From positions 124,001-188,000 of the forward strand of contig NZ_JACHCP010000001.1 of the NCBI RefSeq assembly GCF_014207185.1: a stretch of 64,000 bases of DNA, read 5' to 3'. Below, in pieces: positions 61,493 through 64,000 of the stretch; position 1 is the first letter of the stretch; each line of letters begins with the position of its first letter. This DNA is from Rhodanobacter sp. A1T4. GTDB taxonomy: Bacteria > Pseudomonadota > Gammaproteobacteria > Xanthomonadales > Rhodanobacteraceae. Under the pieces are notes generated by a model. It was not told the origin of the DNA. It made no database searches and saw nothing but the letters and a program-made list of their open reading frames with translations. The translations under genes and the position numbers were made by a program.

Positions 61493-64000
61493 ATGCAACG
61501 AACCAAAATGGCGATTTCGGTGCACCAGGCACTGGCGGCAATAGGCGCCGCCTGCCTGATCGGTTACAGCGTGCAGGGGCACGCGCAAACCAGCACAGCC
61601 ACGCCGACAGCGACTGCGACTGCGGCAGCCAGCGCCACGGCATCGACGCCATCGGATCAGGGCAACCCTGGCGGGGATGCCAAGAAAAAAACCGACGACA
61701 AAACCGTGACCACGCTGAATGAGGTCGCGGTGACCGGCCAGCTGGCGGCGATCCGGCGGGCACAGGCCATCAAGCAGGATGCCGTCAATGTGGTGGATTC
61801 GGTTTCCGCGGAAGAGGCAGGGAAATTTCCCGATCCGAATGTCGCCGATGCCCTGCAGCGTGTGCCCGGTGTGTCGGTGAATCGCAGCGGCGGCGAATCC
61901 AGCCAGATTGCCATTCGCGGCTTTGGCCCCGAATTTGTCGCCGTGACGATCAACGACCGCCAGATGGCCACGGCCTCCGGTTCGCGTGCCTTCAATTTCG
62001 ATGTGCTGCCGTCTGAAATCATCAGCGTCGCCCAGGTCAACAAGACCTCGTCGGCGGACATTCCCGAAGTCGACATCGGCGGCGTGGTCAACATCCAGAC
62101 CGCGCGTCCGCTGGACTTCCATGGCTTCCACGGCGCGTGGAGCGGGGCAGGCGTCAACAGCAACCTGACCGGGGACTGGCAGGGCAAGACCACGCCCAAG
62201 GCATCGGGTGTCTTCGGCTGGACGAATTCGGACAATACCTTCGGTTGGCTCGCCTCGGCCACCTATTCCAAGCGCAAGGATACCCAGCTCAATACGCAGG
62301 CCAATTCCTGGTATGCCAACCAGAACATTTCTCAGCTGTCGCCAGGCCCTGGCACTGCCGGCTACACCAATGTTGCGGTGCCCGAGACCCTGGCCAGCAA
62401 CGTCGTCGACGAGACACGTACGCGCAAGGGCTTCAGCGGCGCCATCGATTGGAAGCCGATCGATCGGCTGACCGTTCAGTTCGACACCTTGTATTCGAGC
62501 TACAAGGTCGATCCGCTGGAGCACGAGTTCGGCCAGTACGGCAATACCGCCGATATCCAGTCGTTGACGACCGACGCCAACAACACGGTGACCAGCTTCA
62601 CGCGTAACAGCTCGGGTCCCAACGTCATGGCGAACGACTATGTGATGTCGTACACGCCGAGCTATGAAAAGAGCTATCAGAACGGCTTGAACCTCGGTTT
62701 CGACATCAACGAGTCGACCAAGCTCAGCCTCGATATCTCCAATTCCAAGGCTTGGAACAAGCAAAGCCCCAACGGTTACTTCCTCGTGATCGGCGCAAAG
62801 AACTTCGGCGTCAATCCGACCTGGACCAACAACGGCGACAACGAACCGCCGAGCTACTCCAATATTCTTTCGTCGACGGACGAGGGGGATTTGGATGCGC
62901 ATTGCTGCAATGCGGGCTCCGGCAACAACGTTACCAACAACGTCAACGAATACCAGATCAACTTGACGAAAAGCTTCAAGGACGGCGTGCTTTCCGAGCT
63001 GGATTTTGGCGGGCAGATCACCGATCAGTCGGTCAAGTCGGTCAGTTGGGGAACGCCCGACAGCATCCTTTGCAATGCCTATTGCGGCTACAGCATTGCC
63101 GTTCCACCGGATGCTGTGGGTGCTTATATCTATACGGCACCGCCGAAGATCAGCGGGGTTTCTTCACCGGGTTTGCCATCGCAATGGATCCAATACGATC
63201 CGCGCGCCTACCTCGCTTGGCTCGCCTCGCCCGCGGCCTACAACCAGTTGTCCGCTGCCAAGCGCGCGGCGCTGCTTGCGGGTCTGGCCGCCAACGGGGG
63301 CACCTTGAATGCGGCGCCAAACCCGGGCAGCTACAACAAGGTGACCGAGAACGAGAAGTCATTCTTCGGCAAGGCCGTGTTTGAAGGCACGGTGTGGGAG
63401 AAGCCCTGGGCGCTGGATGTCGGTGTGCGCTATATGGACATTGATTCGACGTCCACGGCGATCAACCAGCCGCCGATCAGCTACTACATCGATCCGAACG
63501 ACACCAGTGATGGCCAGGTCACCTATGGCGCGCTGGCGCCGGAGTCCGCCGACGGTGGGTATCACAAGTGGCTGCCGTCGCTGAACTTCAAGCTGAACCT
63601 GCTCGATAACCTGGTCTATCGCTTTTCGGTATCCAAGACGCTGACCCCGCCGGAACTGAGCAACCTGTACTACAACAGGAGCTTCGGTACGCGTCCGAAC
63701 TCGCTGACCATCTCGCAAGGCAATCCGCAGCTGCAGCCGTATACGTCGCGGAACTTCGACACGGGTTTGGAGTGGTACATCGATGATGCGAGCTACATCG
63801 CGCTGGAAGGCTTCTACAAGAAGGTCAGCAACTTCAGCACGCTGGTCAGCACGCCGGTGGAATTCCTGACGAACCAGGCCAACGGCCAGCCGCTGATCTG
63901 GTCGCTGACCCAGCCAATCAACCTGAACTCATCGAATATCTACGGCGAAGAATTCACCTTCAACTACCAGTTCACCCACATCCTGCCCGATCCGTTCGAT
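61493..64000 (+). CDS. TonB-dependent receptor, cut by the right edge
   Basis: 836 residues are visible. A signal peptide (to about GHAQ, residue 32) is followed by a Thr/Ala-rich spacer, a TonB-box-like VTTLNEVAVTGQ, the plug (VADALQRVPGVSVNRSGGES, AIRGFGPEFVAVTINDRQM, SADIPEVDIGGVVNIQTARPLD) and barrel strands. The pattern fits the Caulobacter/Xanthomonas receptor subfamily used for sugars and other large substrates. GGGG precedes the ATG. The substrate cannot be inferred, and the C-terminal part lies outside the window. Confidence 0.92.
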   Translation, partial: MQRTKMAISVHQALAAIGAACLIGYSVQGHAQTSTATPTATATAAASATASTPSDQGNPGGDAKKKTDDKTVTTLNEVAVTGQLAAIRRAQAIKQDAVNVVDSVSAEEAGKFPDPNVADALQRVPGVSVNRSGGESSQIAIRGFGPEFVAVTINDRQMATASGSRAFNFDVLPSEIISVAQVNKTSSADIPEVDIGGVVNIQTARPLDFHGFHGAWSGAGVNSNLTGDWQGKTTPKASGVFGWTNSDNTFGWLASATYSKRKDTQLNTQANSWYANQNISQLSPGPGTAGYTNVAVPETLASNVVDETRTRKGFSGAIDWKPIDRLTVQFDTLYSSYKVDPLEHEFGQYGNTADIQSLTTDANNTVTSFTRNSSGPNVMANDYVMSYTPSYEKSYQNGLNLGFDINESTKLSLDISNSKAWNKQSPNGYFLVIGAKNFGVNPTWTNNGDNEPPSYSNILSSTDEGDLDAHCCNAGSGNNVTNNVNEYQINLTKSFKDGVLSELDFGGQITDQSVKSVSWGTPDSILCNAYCGYSIAVPPDAVGAYIYTAPPKISGVSSPGLPSQWIQYDPRAYLAWLASPAAYNQLSAAKRAALLAGLAANGGTLNAAPNPGSYNKVTENEKSFFGKAVFEGTVWEKPWALDVGVRYMDIDSTSTAINQPPISYYIDPNDTSDGQVTYGALAPESADGGYHKWLPSLNFKLNLLDNLVYRFSVSKTLTPPELSNLYYNRSFGTRPNSLTISQGNPQLQPYTSRNFDTGLEWYIDDASYIALEGFYKKVSNFSTLVSTPVEFLTNQANGQPLIWSLTQPINLNSSNIYGEEFTFNYQFTHILPDPFD

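Noticed and set aside
61463-62902. Minus-strand frame of 479 codons
   Set aside because: It is opposite the TonB-dependent receptor, whose plug and barrel motifs are clear.

Overview
This window comes from the chromosome of a high-GC gammaproteobacterium, most likely of the Xanthomonadales (Rhodanobacteraceae, Dyella/Rhodanobacter-like). The evidence is the gene content: a PilU twitching ATPase, MtfA, a TonB-dependent receptor of the Caulobacter/Xanthomonas type, scattered glycolytic genes next to outer-membrane beta-barrel genes, and a compact tyrosine catabolic block. This placement is an inference from protein families and was not checked by a database search.

Layout. 1-7.8 kb: cardiolipin synthase, a cysteine dioxygenase/FAD-protein pair, a TonB-like protein, HlyIII, DUF456, ferredoxin-NADP reductase and TMEM175. 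7.8-15.4 kb: dusA, a PepSY/PhoP-PhoQ-like operon, an MtfA-like protein whose catalytic Glu is changed, the birA-coaX-SPOR operon, and tRNA-Thr(TGT) with a clear promoter and terminator. 15.4-23.7 kb: an accessory block that starts right behind the tRNA. It holds mostly short, unfamiliar genes, small membrane and secreted peptides, a lone receiver with Glu at the phospho-acceptor site, two diverged copies of a ~130-bp terminator-bearing block, and a DUF318/ArsP-type permease with a His-rich tail. 23.8-34 kb: arginase, trpS, a YgjP-like protein, a divergent HxlR/FMN reductase pair with a DODA dioxygenase, and a three-gene 2-oxo acid dehydrogenase operon. 34-40.4 kb: aromatic amino acid breakdown (kynA, MarR regulator, hpd, hmgA, fahA) and tpx. 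40.5-54 kb: central carbon metabolism (gap, pyk, class I aldolase, tkt, pgk), two paralogous outer-membrane proteins, a DegT aminotransferase, a frameshifted HAD phosphatase and maiA. 54-64 kb: pilU, a DUF4398 pair, a YdcH-like protein, cbs, glmS, a uvrD relic and a TonB-dependent receptor cut by the right edge.

How it fits together. Tyrosine is taken through 4-hydroxyphenylpyruvate and homogentisate (hpd, hmgA, fahA), with maleylacetoacetate isomerase (maiA) about 14 kb away. Tryptophan dioxygenase, arginase and the 2-oxo acid dehydrogenase add other amino acid degradation steps. gap, pgk, pyk, aldolase and tkt cover lower glycolysis and the non-oxidative pentose pathway.

Most unusual signals: two tandem 11-codon mini-ORFs in front of hpd, each with its own Shine-Dalgarno sequence and each joined to the next reading frame by an ATGA overlap; a 20-bp palindrome lying exactly inside the hpd promoter spacer; two paralogous secreted-peptide genes in the accessory block, one having lost the DUF3761 core; and several key-residue changes (MtfA HQMAH, receiver D to E, E2 HRAATGG).
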